Below, one piece after another: positions 12,433 to 26,490 of a DNA stretch of 64,000 bases. A program made the position numbers and the translations under genes. Source of the stretch: Anseranas semipalmata (taxonomy: Eukaryota > Chordata > Aves > Anseriformes > Anseranatidae); contig VXAA01005176.1 in NCBI GenBank assembly GCA_013399115.1, forward strand, positions 439,438 through 503,437, given 5' to 3'. Within the stretch, counting starts at the first letter, position 1, and each line of letters opens with the position of its first letter. Below the pieces are notes generated by a model that had not been told where the DNA came from, searched no databases, and saw only the letters and a program-made list of their open reading frames with translations.

Positions 12433-14956
12433 AAGGAATCCATTACCCAGCCCAGTTTACTACGAAGCTGTGGAAAGAGTTGTACCAGCACAGCAGCAAA
12501 GGGGGCAGGAAGCAGTGGTTAGAGATAAGGACATTTAAGCCAGTATTGCCTTCAAAGAAATGCATGTGGAACCCTTCTTCAGGGGGAGTATTCAGTCCTT
12601 GGGAAGAGTTCATGCTCCTGATCTAAATTAGACAGCTGCTAAAAACTTCCTGTGCGTAGGCTGCACTGTGACCCCAATGCCTGTAAAAGCACTTTGGCTG
12701 TGACCACTTTCACCCCTAATCTGATCCCTAAAAACCAAGCCTTAGAAGATGTGTAAAGTACTTATTCACTTCTGAACATGTTTTAAAGCTATCCCTTGGA
12801 GCAGATGGAGTTTATTTTGTAATCTCTTTACAGCAGCTGAGAAACAGAAAATATACCGCAGTGCAGTCCAGAGTCAGTATCTCCCTTAAAATTCTTTGAA
12901 ATATAAAAATTACTTTGTATCAAATAGAGGCACTCATTCCGTTCAAAAGTGAAAGGTTAAGTTGTTGTCAATGACATTTGATTAAATATTTGCTAATCAA
13001 ATTTATTTTTCATTAATGGATGGATTTGTTAGTCTCTCCTTCTCAGTGATAGCCTCAAGAACTCAACACCAGAAAACCTCTGATTACCCTTTAACAGATT
13101 TATAAATATTTTAGTGATCTAATCAAAGTAAAGGAACAATGGAATATGATTTAGGTAAGTATTATAAAAAGAGCTAGTGAACAGCTAGTCTATCTTTGCA
13201 CAATCTATTTTTGAGTAATTTTGAATAAGAATGAATTCCTTAATTTCAGTCTGTTTGGGAATAATTTATGAACAGAATAGGGGCAGACATTCTTGAATAT
13301 GTTATTATTTTGTTTCCCCAGTTCTAATAAATGTTAAAAATCTTTGGAAAATACATCCTCACTTGATCTTGAATTTCTCTTTGAGAAGAATTTGACAGAA
13401 TCTGGAAGCCCATTTTTTTCTTATTTTTACAGAAACTGGGGCAACTGAAAGCAAAGAATGAGGGAGAGAGAGGCATGTACTGAGAATTTTTTAAAAGACA
13501 ATTTAACATGTACTTTGTAAAGATGAACACAAGACATGATGGCATATTTTAGTTACCACTTATTTTAACATATGTTTTAATTGATTTTATTTGCACTTCA
13601 TTTTTTTTTTTTTTATGATAATTGCCTACTTATCCTGTTCTCATCAGCTAATCAGGAGAAACTATTACATCTCTAATTGACCAACAATAACTACTGTATC
13701 TTGTTTTGTTAATTAAATGCTTTTTAGAAGAATATTTAATTTGCTACGATAACTTTTTTTTCTTGGCTAGCAAGTCGACATAACTTTGTTATTATTCTGC
13801 CTGTATAAGGCAGTGAATGCAAAGCTCCTAAGAAGATTATGTATAACACCTTATATCTACCATAAAAGGGCTCAGCTGAAGCTTATGTTATTGTTAAACG
13901 TCTTGTAAAAGGAATCTCTAACAAAGTTTCAGTTATGATATGGAGAGCATTCCAGCACAGGATAAACTGAAGAAAATAAGGTGATTTTCACCATAGATAA
14001 TATGTTGGGGAGCTTATTTTGGGCTAGCTTCCAGCTTATACAGTCTTTAATGAGATCCCACAGAAAATACCATATCAATGTCACAGACTCTATTCATAAT
14101 GCAAAGGTGACTATTACTGTGAATCAGCAGTGCCCTCAGGTCCCTAGGAATATTAAGGGATTTCAGTCATATGGGAAGCTGGACTGAAGAAGAGTGGACC
14201 AGGAGACCCCTGCAGCCGCTCTCCTCAGCCCACAAACTCTGTGACAACACTGATGCTGCCGCAGTGCAGAGAAGAAGTGTGACTGGCAATAAGGTGCAAT
14301 AATCTTTTGGAAGATGCTCTGAGTTGCTCACGGAGGGAAGCCTTCATGCCTACCTCAAAGCAGCATGTGGAAAGTCAGGTGGCAACATCAGGCGTAGCAC
14401 CAGTGAATGACATGATTTGACATCCAGTTCTGACACTTATCTTTTTAAACCACAGTTATGACATTAATTCAGTATTGCTTAGTTCTCAGATTTAGCAAAT
14501 CTACATGTAGAGATAAACTAATTAGTTCCAACCACATCTTACTGTAATTTAGTTTTGTGAACTACACATGTAACTCATGAGCAAGTTAAAGCCTTGTTAG
14601 AGGAACAAGAAACTAGAATTCACATAGTGCTGACTCAGTTAGCTGAAGACTGGCTAGTTTCTTTAAGTAAGTGCTTGCTGTACAGTTAAAGGTCCGCAAT
14701 TGCTTTAGTTATTTCACAGTTTCTAAAACAAGAGCACTCTCACATCATTCCACAGTGCAGTGCAATTTATGCAAGCTCATGAACTCATACAATGTATGCA
14801 AACTCACCCTGTTGATGAAAAAGAAGGGTTCTATAGACATTTGGGACTCCACAATGCATAATTTGAGAGCCACAGAACTACAAAATAAAGTTATTCATTT
14901 TTTTCCCTCAATCAATTATTTTTAATGATATAAAAGAGTAGGAGTGAAATGTTTAC

Positions 14957-15031
14957 CTTAGTCTTATCATTTTTGAGCAAAAAGAAATCTTCAATACATC
15001 CAAGGGTTGTTTCTCAGTGAAGACGATCTTT
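14957..15031 (-). other. Candidate internal coding exon, 75 bases
   Basis: An excellent minus-strand acceptor (CTCTTTCTTTTTCATAG) and the donor CTAAG|GTAAAC at 14951-14956 enclose 75 bases. Only the phase 2 frame is open; it leaves in phase 2. The peptide begins KIVFTEKQPLDVLKISF. No family recognised. Confidence 0.24.
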
Positions 15032-18000
15032 CTATGAAAAAGAAAGAGACAAGGACATTTCTGTCTTACAGAAATTTCTACAAATAAGTGAATTACAATA
15101 GAAAATATGGCCTAAGAAACATGCTCGGCACAAGGTTGAAGAGATTTAAATCCTGTGATATGTAGCATAATAAATAAAATCTTTTTTCCAGAAAAAAATG
15201 AGCTGTTCTGCATGACCTTTGTCAAATCAGAATGTTTTTCACTCATAATAAAATACTGGTATTGTCTCTGAGAGGCCACACCTTGCATAAGCAGTGACCT
15301 TCAGTTCTCTTTCATCAGCCTGGGAAGCATAGGCATTCCTTTGAATACACGAATACCTTTTCTGCCATTCTGAAATGACTCTCCTTGTTGTCTCAAGCAA
15401 GATTTGAAGGTAATGTTTTGTAGTTCTTAGTAATTACACAGCTGGTGAAATTATTTGGCCCTTATGCTTTGAATGTCACACTTCATTTTGTAACTTATTT
15501 AGAGAGAGAGAGAGATTTTGGAATCAAAAATAAAGCAGTACCTTTTCACCTCATGTATGATGTTTGCACAGTTCAAGTTCTGGCACTATGCAGAGGTTAT
15601 TTTTGTCTATTTATACATCAGTTTTGCTGTGTAAGGGCAGCTGTTTATTTCAAGTTATATGTGATCCTTGGAATCTATCCAAACTATAGTAGTTGTAGCT
15701 GATCATGTGCTTACAAGACTATTGTAATGTATTTTACTTATGTCCTTGGTCTAGAACGTTTGCTATCACATTTGGACAACTTGGCGTATTCTTATTTATA
15801 CAGGCAGAAGAGCATCAAGTCTATTTCTGAGGGAAGAGTTAGAAAGGAAAATAAATCCAGGATACTTCTAGTAACTAGTATGGAATTAAATTGGAATATT
15901 TAATAAAGCTTGTATTGCTAAATATCATGTTGAGTTGGAAACAGCTGTTTTGAGTATACAGAAGCTTTAAAAAAATGTATGGGAAATTATATGTGTTTGG
16001 GAGAGTGCTTAAAAGTGCTTTTTGGCATAATACTTCACACACCAATTATTTCATACTAAGTAGGATTCAAACTACAAATGATTAAATAGGAAGCTGGAGA
16101 AACAAGTGTGAGCTAAAGGGGTAGCAAATCATGATAAATAAAGTGAAGTTTCCTAGTGCAGTGTTATAACATTTATCTGAATGAAGCAGACTAAATTATC
16201 CCTATCTGAACATTTTACACTTATGCAAGGAAACCAAAAACCATTGAGGATCCACAGCTCAAACCAGGATTGCTAGAACATCTAACGTAGTTGGTTTAAA
16301 AGGTTTTCATTAGAAGTGGAAACATTTCTAGCATTCCTGAGCTGATTTTAAGATGTTGCAGAATCCGCTAGTGAATTCAACACCAAATGGAAGTTGATTG
16401 TGCTGAATCTAAGTAGCAGGCTTTACTCAAATTATTTGATTTTTTTCTTTAAAGAATTATACACAAAGGGTTTATTAATACATAGTAGATCAACCATCCT
16501 CACCTTTCATGCACTGCTATGTCTTAGGTTTTGTAACTGTATATGTAAGCAGCTAAATGTACAAAATTGTCCCTCCCCCTACCAATCAGCCAATTTATAT
16601 CTTATTCCCTGCAAGTTTTCATGCTAAGAAATGTATGTTTAAGCAGGCAGTGTAGCTGAATAAAAGCAATATTAATAGATCTAATATGAAGAAACACCAA
16701 TTTCCCCATTTGTTCAATTAAGGAGTGGCTGACTAACACAAAGCTGGAAAAATGATTGGTGTGTACATACGTAACTTCAAAACAGTATTCATAAAATTGG
16801 ATTCAAAATACCCAGAAGAGCTTGTTTTTATGCTTAGGGTATCAGTACTTTTGAAGCTACACAACATGCAAAGGCAGAATTGGGAAGCTGAGGGAAAAAA
16901 ATGCTGTAATGGGTGAAAGCAGCTATTTCTAATTTTATATTGAAATTCAAACCATTTGGGGCCTTAGGCAATTTTCTACATAGGAATTCATTTAATGCTG
17001 TTATTATTTTTCCCTCAAATTGGTTAAATAAGACTATGGAGGACATTATATTTTTAAATACTCCTTTCATATGTGGAAAAGATCAGAGAACACTGAACTC
17101 ACCCAGATCTGATTCTCAGCTGGAGCAGAAAAGAATTTCTGGCCCCTTCACTGCTGTACTAACCATAACTGTCCATTCCCAAGTATAATACTACCAGTAA
17201 CAATCAGTCTTGCAATAGACAGAGACAATGGTTTAATAAAAGCATCACATTACGTAAGGGTCACAGTAAATACAAAGAATGGTGCCTCTTTAGAAATTAT
17301 CTCATTCAACCAAAACACATTGTCAAAGAAAAATAATAATGTACTGGTAACTGAATAAGATATAAGCATAATATATTCAACAAAATCTTCATTATGGCAA
17401 AATAAAATTCTGACATGGACCTAGAATAAAGATAGATGAAGATTTTCAAGAGCAATCACTGCCAGAACAAGCTAAGCATATCCACATAGTTTTCATTTGA
17501 TGGCAAGTACAGCTACTCTGAACACATCCTTCTAGGCTTGTTTTTAACCACACCTACTTCAGAGATTCTCCAAACCAAGCAAAATTAAGATCAAAGCAAT
17601 ACTGTGCATCTCTGAACCAGCACCATTTCAACTAGTCCTGAAAATAAATCTTGGCTCTTCATAATTAAGTGTATAGTTTCTTCAGCTAGAGGTAAAAATT
17701 ACTCTGACTTCAAGTCTAAAGAGCAGTAACAAACCCATATATTTCAGGGGCTTGCACACATTCCATGTTGTTTTAAAACATATTTTCCACAAAAGAACTG
17801 ACGTAACTGGTGGTATGAGTAATCTGGTTAAAAAAAGGGCTGGGGCGGGGGGAAGGATAAAAGATACTTAAAAATTGGGATAAGGTAAAAATCATGTTTG
17901 TTATTTAGTCTCTTCTTCTTCAATTTGTCCTAAATTAAACTGTAATAAAAGGAAAGAACAGTTTGAAAAAGTGAGAAAGAAACAAATTAAACAGGAAATA

Positions 18001-18689
18001 AATGGATGTGACAGAGTGGTATAGTTCATTTGTAAATTGGTACAGGTAGTAAATGTAACTAATATATATAACTGACTTACTAAGATGCAAGAATTTAGGC
18101 CCGAAGGGGTGCTAAGCTGTTTACTCACAACTTACGGATTTGTATGAATTCCTCTGTTACTCAGTCCAGCGCCCACTTGTTTATCATTCCACTAGAATTT
18201 GGGGGACACCCAGTAACTTCAGTAGAAGCTATACAAGGGTATCTAAGGATGTTGCTTGTGCAAATAAAAAGGTTATTTTCTTTCATGAAAAGAAACGTAA
18301 TTTTTCAACAGTATAGCATACTAAGTACATACATTTCATAAGTATAGTGATATTTGCATAACCTAAAAATCAAGCTAGCTTAGTATGGTCTAGAAACCGG
18401 TGTGATTTTGACTGGTCAATTATAGATATGCCTGTACGAGCACAGGAGAGCAGGTACCTTATTGTTTACACACTCTATTCCTACCTCCTTTTCCCCATTT
18501 TTCATAACTGAATTTTCCCAAATATATGCACAAATCCTGTCCCAACCTCTCCTTTTTCTTACACTATTCCGTAACAAGATTCTCAGTGTAAGAGTTAATT
18601 CAGTACCTAACATTATGTATGTTAAGCTACAATTATTTTTCTTCCTATGTTTATCACACTGTGTATATCAACATGGAACTTGATCTATT

Positions 18690-18906
18690 ACATTACCATC
18701 AGTCCCTGGGAGAGCCTTCTGCAACTTTTTTGTCATTACCCTTGTCTTCATTATGCTGAATAACTTAGCAAACTGTGTCACTTCACTGTTCATTCTCTTT
18801 CTCAGATCATTGATGAATACACCCTGGTGGAACTCCACGATGATCTTCTTCCAGCAAGAAAACTGACCATTAACTCCTACCCTCCGTACTATAAGCTGCT
18901 TTGGTG
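18690..18906 (-). mobile_element. Very old CR1 reverse-transcriptase fragment
   Basis: Read on the minus strand, 18906 to 18690 gives a broken translation that fits the CR1 reverse transcriptase around its VPQGSVLGPVLFNIFINDL region. A degraded FHQG (for VPQG) is followed, after an apparent deletion of about nine residues, by VFINDL. Downstream comes VTQFAKL, in the place where the family has the catalytic FADDTKL; the two aspartates are lost. Upstream is VNGQFSCW, matching the usual V(I)NG...S.W. Recognition rests on motif order only; base-level identity is low. No tail is visible. It is an ancient internal LINE piece, unlike the 3'-end fragments elsewhere in the window. Confidence 0.6.
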
Positions 18907-21900
18907 TCTAGTAAATGTGCAGAGTGGGAGGCTTCTTTATGTACTTCCAACTTTTAAAAATTATTTCATCTAACTTATAATTATTTCTAATACATGAATG
19001 ATATTTTAATGATATAAATATATTCCTAGGAAGAGACCCAGCAATTATTCTTTTGAAAACTAACATTTTTTTTCTTATTAGAAGTAATTTAAGTTTGCCC
19101 TCTGTCACACCTTGACATTTTTGCTCGGCTTCTATTTTTCACATATGTGAATCACTAGCTTTTTCAATACCAAACTGTCATAGACTTGTATATTTTGAAA
19201 AGAAGCCAAGTTTCAGTGTCATTATACTTACACATTCACCCTGAGGCATTATTGTTCTAATACACAATTTTCATCCTGCAATTTAAAGAGTTAGCATGTC
19301 TTTTCTCCTTCCAGTAACTGTCATAGGATTTTCAGTATGCACTGGATAACGTACACCCTTTCCTGTTCCCATGGAAATCAATAGTAACACTTCATACCCA
19401 TTAAACTATCAGAGAAAAAAAATGGGATCTAAGTAATTAGGACCTGCTTTTGTTTGGTCAGTGTTTCATTTGAAATCCGGTGAACTGTTAGTCAGGAAAG
19501 CACAGGGTGGTCTGCAATGAGCTAAAATGTTCAGACAATAGAAATAAAGGTCAAATGTCCTGTGCCCCAGCTTGCAGGACCCATGCTACTCCTGTCCTAT
19601 AACCACAGAGCCATGTTACACCATGACTGCAGGAATGCAACACTGAAAGAAAACCAACTCACTTCAGCCCAGACGTGCCCCTGTACATACTCAAGGCACA
19701 TCCAGGGGGTTAGCAGAAGACAGTGTAAGCAAACCTCATGTTTACTGTTGTGCTGAATGAGAACTTCATGTAGTCCAGGAATGGAAGACCTGGACAAATG
19801 TCAGCCACCATGCTGTTTTTTAAATTTCCTTTCTGACCTGAGCATTGTTCAGCATCATAACAGCTAATTCAGTGTGTGATGCTGTATCAAGGGAACAATC
19901 CAGGATAAAAAGTAAAAGTAATGGAAATTCAGTATCCATGATCCTTTTCTTCAGCTTTCTGCATCAGGTTTGTGCACCCATCTCTATGGGCTACTTGTGG
20001 TGAGGTGAGATTTAAGACAGTTTTAACCTGGTTCAATGTCAAAATGAAGCTAAGGATCTGACATTTCAAATGGGCTGCCATGATCTCTTGGTTGGCAGAA
20101 TAAAATATAGTTAGTTGAAATAAAAATAGGGAAAAAGATTCTTTATTTTTCCTAAAAATCCCCTAGCTTTGAAAGACTTACAAAAGCTAAACATCTCATA
20201 TGGCATTAATCATAGAGTGCTGTAACTACAAATTTTTATTTAATAAAACAAAGAATTTTCCAGATTTATCACATTTTCTGTAACTGAATGACACAGAAAG
20301 TTCAGAATCAACCCAGTAGCAATATTGTGCACTAGGAGGGTGGACAGTAATATAAAAATGCCATAAGACTCGATAAAATGAGAAGATTAACTCATCTTTT
20401 CAAAGAAATATCATTCAAATACCAATCCCATGTGGTGTGTTCAGGAACTTAAGAGACAACCATTGCACTAAGTTTTCTTAGGATCACTGCAAGTTTTCTG
20501 AATGGTGTCAGCATTTTGACTCCAAAAAAATTATGGTTAACGAGAGCCAGAATGCAGTGTGAAGCTTTGTAGAAACACAACTACACTGCCTTCTTGCTGT
20601 GAGTAAAAGATACGCTTACATTAGTAAGCTGTAACTGCACCACAGGTAACTGCCTGTTTAGAAAGTGGTCAGTTCTTGTAGTCTTCAGTGCGTCTTTTGA
20701 CTGTGTTTAAATGAACTCATCCCATATAATTCTCTAAAAAAAAAAAAAAAATCCAATTAACAGAATCTTCTTTAACATAAGATTCCTTTATTGTGAATCT
20801 TTTTCTATATCCCAGCAAAAATGTAATCTAAGATGCTTTTCATAAAAATTAAATACAATATTATGTACATGTTTTGCTGAAGCTTAAAATTTTTTTCCTG
20901 TATACCTACTGCTTTTGATCTTTGATTTAACAAGTACCTAAAAAGAATAGAAGCAAGCAGGCAGGCACTAACTTGACTCTCTCCCTGACCCCAAACAGTT
21001 TTAATTACCACTGTCTCAATTTTGCAGACCTAGTTTGCTCTCAACTCTAACCACATATTCAGTTTTAATATTACTTATGCTTACAGTGTTCTTACCAAAA
21101 AGTAGCACAAAATACATTGTTTCTTTCCAAGTCTCTCAAGCAGAATAAACTACCTTGTGCTTTAAATTTCTAGTGACAGATATCAAAGATCAATTTAATT
21201 CTTGTTACAGTGTACTGCGACTCAAAGAATTTCAGATTTTGGTTCTTCTTACCAAAGCAATTGTGCTTGGGACCCATGGAACTCTAAAATTTAGAAACTA
21301 GCAATTACACAGAAGATGTTCTGGGAAACTCTGCCATGAATTTTAAAGAAAATATATTGATAAAAGTCTTGAGGTATAAAATAATCACCCAAATGTCCTT
21401 GAAGAAGCATGGGATGGATAAAGATCACTACAAATTATGCAAAACTTCCAAAACTAATTAAAAATTCTATTCGATAGAAAAGGTGGCAAAAGAGAAATAA
21501 GCAACTATGAATAACCATTTCCCTTTTACACCCTCTTGATGCTGTGTACTAGCACACAGTCAGTAATTAAATTATTCTAAGAGCCTCCTACTTGACTACC
21601 TCACTTTTGCTTTCACCAGTCTTGCCATGTAATTTTCCATCCCTCTTAGTTTTCTTCACAACAATTAATTGATCCTACAAGCCATTACCTGTCTATCATT
21701 GAGGGGTTTTTTTCTTTTTTTTTTTTTTTTAAAATCTATATTTTACAAGTCAGATTTTGTACTGGACAGGCCTAAAATGCACAATATACGCCTAAAGTGC
21801 ATGATATCAAATAAGCAGGATTGCACAAAATCTTCTGACTGTTCTTCAGAGTGCATTACATCTATCAAACTGAGAAACAGAAAAGAGCACAATCTTAGTA

Positions 21901-23330
21901 CAAATTTTACATTGTTTAGTTATCATAACATTTTTACAGTTGTAAGAGACAATCCCACTAACTAGCAAGAAGCAAAATAATTTAAATAGTGATTGCTGCC
22001 ACTGATATATTTCACAGATCTTTGCTATTCTTTCAGTTATCAATTCATTGACAACAACCTGTTTTGGTGCTGAGTTCAGATTTCATTTTTATTCAGTTTT
22101 GATTTGAAAAATAGCTATAAAAATTGGCCCAGTCACAGAACTTACAACACCATATGGAAAGATATTTTCAAAACACTATTTTAAAAGGGGGAGCTGAAGT
22201 ACCAGAAAGGTTGCTGGTATGATGAAAACCAAGTGAATTTTGTTAAAGCAACTGACATTGAATAAATTTATATGATGTACACATACAATATATACAGTTA
22301 CATTTAGGTCTCATAATTAAAGCATGTATATACACATACATATTACATATGTATATACACAGTTTTCATTCTTCTGAACCAATTAACATAGCTCAGAGTC
22401 CAGTACAAGATCAAATAATAAGATGCTTTAATGAACTTTGAGATGTTAGTAAGAGATAGGACATGTTACAGTGGGTTGGATATAACCTTTACAACTGGTA
22501 TAATTATGTGCCAATGTAAGAACATTGCTGGATTGGAATAATGTTGTGAAGAAATACAACAGAATGAGTTAGAAGATGAAAACATTGAGCAAATCTACAA
22601 GCTATATACGTCGATTTCCAATATATTTGTAGGTATTTTGCTGAAGCTAGCAATGTAGAAAAGCAAGAAAAATTCTGCTCTGATTTGACCATTGTAAGCC
22701 TGTTTCCTATAATATTAACACTATTGTAAAACAGAAACAGCAGTAAGCATAAACAAATAAAACAACGCAAAATTGTACAGGTTGTTTAAGTCAATGGAGT
22801 TTTGTCAATAACTTCAGTGAGACAGACTTCAAGAAGGTGTTGCAGTTATAAGTTGGAAGGCAATACAAATATTTCCGTATGAATCTTGTTGAGTTCCAGA
22901 AGTAAAGTAAGTTCAGATTTTTCTGAATTTTGTGGAAAGCATTGTTCAAACCAAGCCTACATACTATTGCATGAGAAGATTCCTATTGTCAAGAGCTTTA
23001 TATTCAGAAGATGAGACAGATATCATCTACTTGACATTTCATCAGCATCTCAGAGTAAGTGTAAAGAAGGAAATTCAGTCTCAGAGTGCTTCGCAGAAAA
23101 GCTTTGCATTTTCTTTATCTTATTTTTATTATTTTTGTTTTAAACTAAGGTAAAGCTTGTAGGCATCTAACTTTGAAAATACATGCAAAGTTTTAGTACA
23201 ACAAACATAAAAGAACTGTCTTTCTGTTTTGTTTTCTTTCTAGGTAAAGGTAGGTAAATGTCAAGAAATCTCTTTAATTTTATATTCTAAAAAAGAATGA
23301 TTTATGGGGAAGAGAAATCAAATTACTTAC

Positions 23331-23389
23331 CTATAATAGGAGGTTTTTGAAGGTAGTTCCCAGTTTCCCTAAAGGTAACACTGAAAGAT
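23331..23389 (-). other. Candidate internal coding exon, second of a phase-matched pair
   Basis: Minus-strand acceptor GTGAATCATTACAG and the consensus donor ATAG|GTAAGT at 23325-23330 enclose 59 bases. Only the frame entering in phase 2 is open without a stop; it leaves in phase 1. The peptide includes FSVTFRETGNYLQKPPII. Together with 23537-23604 it gives a continuous 41-residue segment across a short intron, the best local evidence for splicing on this strand. Confidence 0.33.
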
Positions 23390-23536
23390 CTGTAATGATT
23401 CACTGGTTTGTACTACAAAGTTAGGAGGCAGGAGAGCCATTAATTATTCAATTCTATTAAGGAAAAAAATATATATGAAGAAAATTAAACATTGGAAACA
23501 TGGAAATTAAAAGAAAAATATTCACCTTTACCTCAC

Positions 23537-23604
23537 CTGTCAGAAATCCCCAGAACTTTCAAGTGAGAGAAATAGGTAAGCCGAGCCTTTGGGAAGAAGA
23601 ACTG
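23537..23604 (-). other. Candidate internal coding exon, first of a phase-matched pair
   Basis: Minus-strand acceptor CTTCTTCCATGAATACAG, 22 open codons plus two bases, and the strong donor ACAG|GTGAGG at 23531-23536. It enters in phase 0 and leaves in phase 2. The peptide includes FFFPKARLTYFSHLKVLGIS. It is separated from the next candidate by an intron of only 147 bases, and the phases agree (junction codon AGA, Arg). GC is higher than in the flanks. Family not recognised. Confidence 0.33.
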
Positions 23605-26456
23605 CTGTATTCATGGAAGAAGAGTTTTTAAAAGTATGATGTCTTTACCATGGATTCTTGGTCTTTTATACATGAAGACGTTGGTGCCTTACAGAATTAG
23701 CCAGGTGTTTGTATGGTTTGGCATGTAAATACCCCTATATATCTGACCATTCACACACCTGAGCTTGAAGGACTACGAAAACTGTCTTTGCGTTTAGAGC
23801 CCTAAACAGCCCAGCAGTGCAGGCTAACATTTTGTGCTTTCAGTGTAAACAACTTCAGCTCACATAATTTGGCAGGCATCTCTTCACCTCAGCGGAGCAA
23901 AATTTACTTACTAACTACAATCCCTTAGATTTTAATGACCAACTATGTATAGCAGAAAGATATTGTGGGCGCACAATAAATGGTAAAGGATGTAAATGTG
24001 CACACGTGAACCTAGAGGTAAGGATCATAAATCCACAATCTAGCAATCTGAATGCTTATTCAGGAGCACACAGCTGAGGCAGTTTAAAAGCAGAGGGAAA
24101 ACAGAAAATATAAGTACACATAAAAACAAAGAAAATTCCCACTATTTTTCTTTATTGAGCACAGAACTAGGAGTTGAATATAAAATAAAGGACATTTAAA
24201 TATTAACTAACACAGTTTCAACCAAGTTTAAAAAAAAACATTATTTTATAGAAAGTTTTAATTTCTGAAAAACTTAAAATCAGAACAAAAAGCATGTAAA
24301 AAAAAACTTTTCAGTCAAAACCTTCCAATTGTGCTCGAAAAAAAAAATCTAAAATCTTTAACACATCTACTAAAGGAGAAAGAAAATTATGCCAAACAAA
24401 AGGAATCTTATTGTATTTTCAAGGATACAATATAAGGCACTTTAAAAATACCATTTTCTCCAGAATTAGTCTTAGACCTCAGAAATTTTCTTACCAGAAT
24501 TGGCTCTAGTGATCTTCTCTTTTAGGCTCCCTATTGGTCTGTGGCCCAGCACAAATAAGAGGATCATACACCTATTTCCTTTCAGCGTTGATATTGATGT
24601 AACCATTAGTTATATCTAATAATTCTGTCTAGATTGTTTGTTCTGGATCCTTTCAGCTTTCCACTCTCAGGACAGACAATGCTCATTAAATAACCCTTCT
24701 GAAATTTTGTTGGCGGTAGTCAGTGAGGTAGCTAATTGCAAGAGGAAAAAGGCGAATCCCACAATTAACTACTTAAGTACTGATCCAGGGGACTGGGTTG
24801 TATCCTTGCAGTGTCAGAGTGATCATGGGATGGGTATCCACAGCTGCAGCAGGCAAGCCAAGGCATGTTTTTCTTCAGAGTACTGAGCACTTTCCTTCTG
24901 AGTGCTTAGCATTTTGCCTCATTCCCCTAGGAAAGTTGTAAGCATGCACACAGTACTTCCACATAGTATGTAGAAGCTAGTCCTCTACATGCCAGTTGTA
25001 ACTGTTAACTTGGAAAGAAGACACACTTTATTTCCTTAATGTCTCAGAAACACCACAAATTTCATCATGGTGTTAATTAAGGCTTTGAAAATTATTCCTT
25101 ATTAATTAAATCAAAAGCAAAATCTATGCAAATTGAAATCATAACAGTAGAAGATGTTATTAGGGATCTGAAAGCTGTTTAGTTCTGGACATGAATCTAT
25201 TTTGAACATTTTGGCGATTTTTGTACTGTCAGAAAGTACTTTTTAAGGTTATTCACACAATTGATATTTGAAGGCAATCTCCAAAAGCTCCTTATTTAGT
25301 CAATAAAAAGAACTAAGACATGCCAGAGGGCAATCCAGAAGTAGCAGCTAGTTTACAGTCTCTGAGGTGTCCTAGGAGATTTTCTGTCCTTTCACGAGCT
25401 CTACCAGTTGCAGAGAGCAACCTGCATCCCAGCTGAGAACCTTACATTGCATTTCCATGAAGCCTCCTCGGAGGGACACCCTTGCACAGACACTACTGAA
25501 GTATGGGTAGAAAAAGACAGTCTGGTTCAATGTGAACACTAAAAGTGAAAGTTTTAGCAGGGGCCGGAGTGCCATGAACAGAATGAACACACTTAATAAT
25601 ACAATTGTGATTATATATGGGGCACCATGCATTTTAGGTTCATCCAGAGTTACCTACCAATGTCCTCAGTTCTTGGACATATATCAAAACTGAATGGGGG
25701 AACAAAATCTGTATGATCTGTAGTCAGAAACTCTATGGAGAGTAAAGTTACAGCTTTAAGAGATCACTTCTCAGATAAAATGACTCTGTATAACCCTCTC
25801 TTGTATACACACCCTTTCTTAACTTACATCTTTCTATCTTTAATGTATCCAACATAAGGCATCTGAACATCTACTTGAATGCTCAGTAATTTTAATTATT
25901 ATAGATGGGTACAAGGAAGGTATAACGACTGCACATCTCAAGAGAACATGATCTGTATTTGTTTAGATGTGTAGAATTAGCTTATCCAAAAGTAACTGTA
26001 AAAAACAGTCTAATAAAACCATAAGATCAGTTCCTAGAAGTGATAGTTAAATCAATAACATGTGCAACCTATTATTCTGGTTGACATAAGCCTTGAGTAG
26101 TCTGTCAGCAGAAGGTTATGCTATGAAACATAATTAAAGAAAGATAAAATTGAAGATAAAATTGATTACATATCTAAGTCTTGAAACTGGAAAGGTATTT
26201 CTGATGATTATTGAAATATTGAAGTGTTTAATATATCTTCTGTTTGGAGCAAATCAGTAGAAAAATCTCTTTTGCAATTGTAATGCATTACTCCTGAATT
26301 TGCTTTTATTATAAGAATATACTTTTCCACTCTAAGAAGTGGTTATGAATAGATAACTGATATTCTTTGAAAATACCAGTTTGAAATGTATAGTAATGAA
26401 ATCAGATGAATAATTCCTAACATATTTCTGTATATCTCTACATGAGCTTTCAATGC

Positions 26457-26490
26457 AAAAAAAAAAAAAAAAAAAAAAANNNNNNNNNNN
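26457..26490. other. Poly-A run ending in a small assembly gap
   Basis: A run of about 23 A reaches directly into a block of about 11 N (about 26480-26490). The assembly failed in the homopolymer, so more sequence than the N count may be missing. Confidence 0.97.

Larger units (their letters stand above)
10331..18689. other. AT-rich unique sequence, possible minus-strand intron
   Basis: Holds the candidate exon at 14957-15031 and a locally GC-richer patch at about 10480-10830. It also has A/T runs at 11035-11048, 11582-11598 and 13602-13616. No repeat family was recognised. Confidence 0.6.

Noticed and set aside
22315..22365. TGTATATACACA repeats as a possible palindromic regulatory site.
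   Set aside because: Low-complexity TA/CA-rich sequence; the direct repeat is short and expected in this composition.
24480..25640. Further minus-strand exon-like pieces near 24.5, 24.8 and 25.5 kb.
   Set aside because: Each has more than one open frame or a weak donor, and no combination gives consistent phases with the pair at 23.3-23.6 kb.
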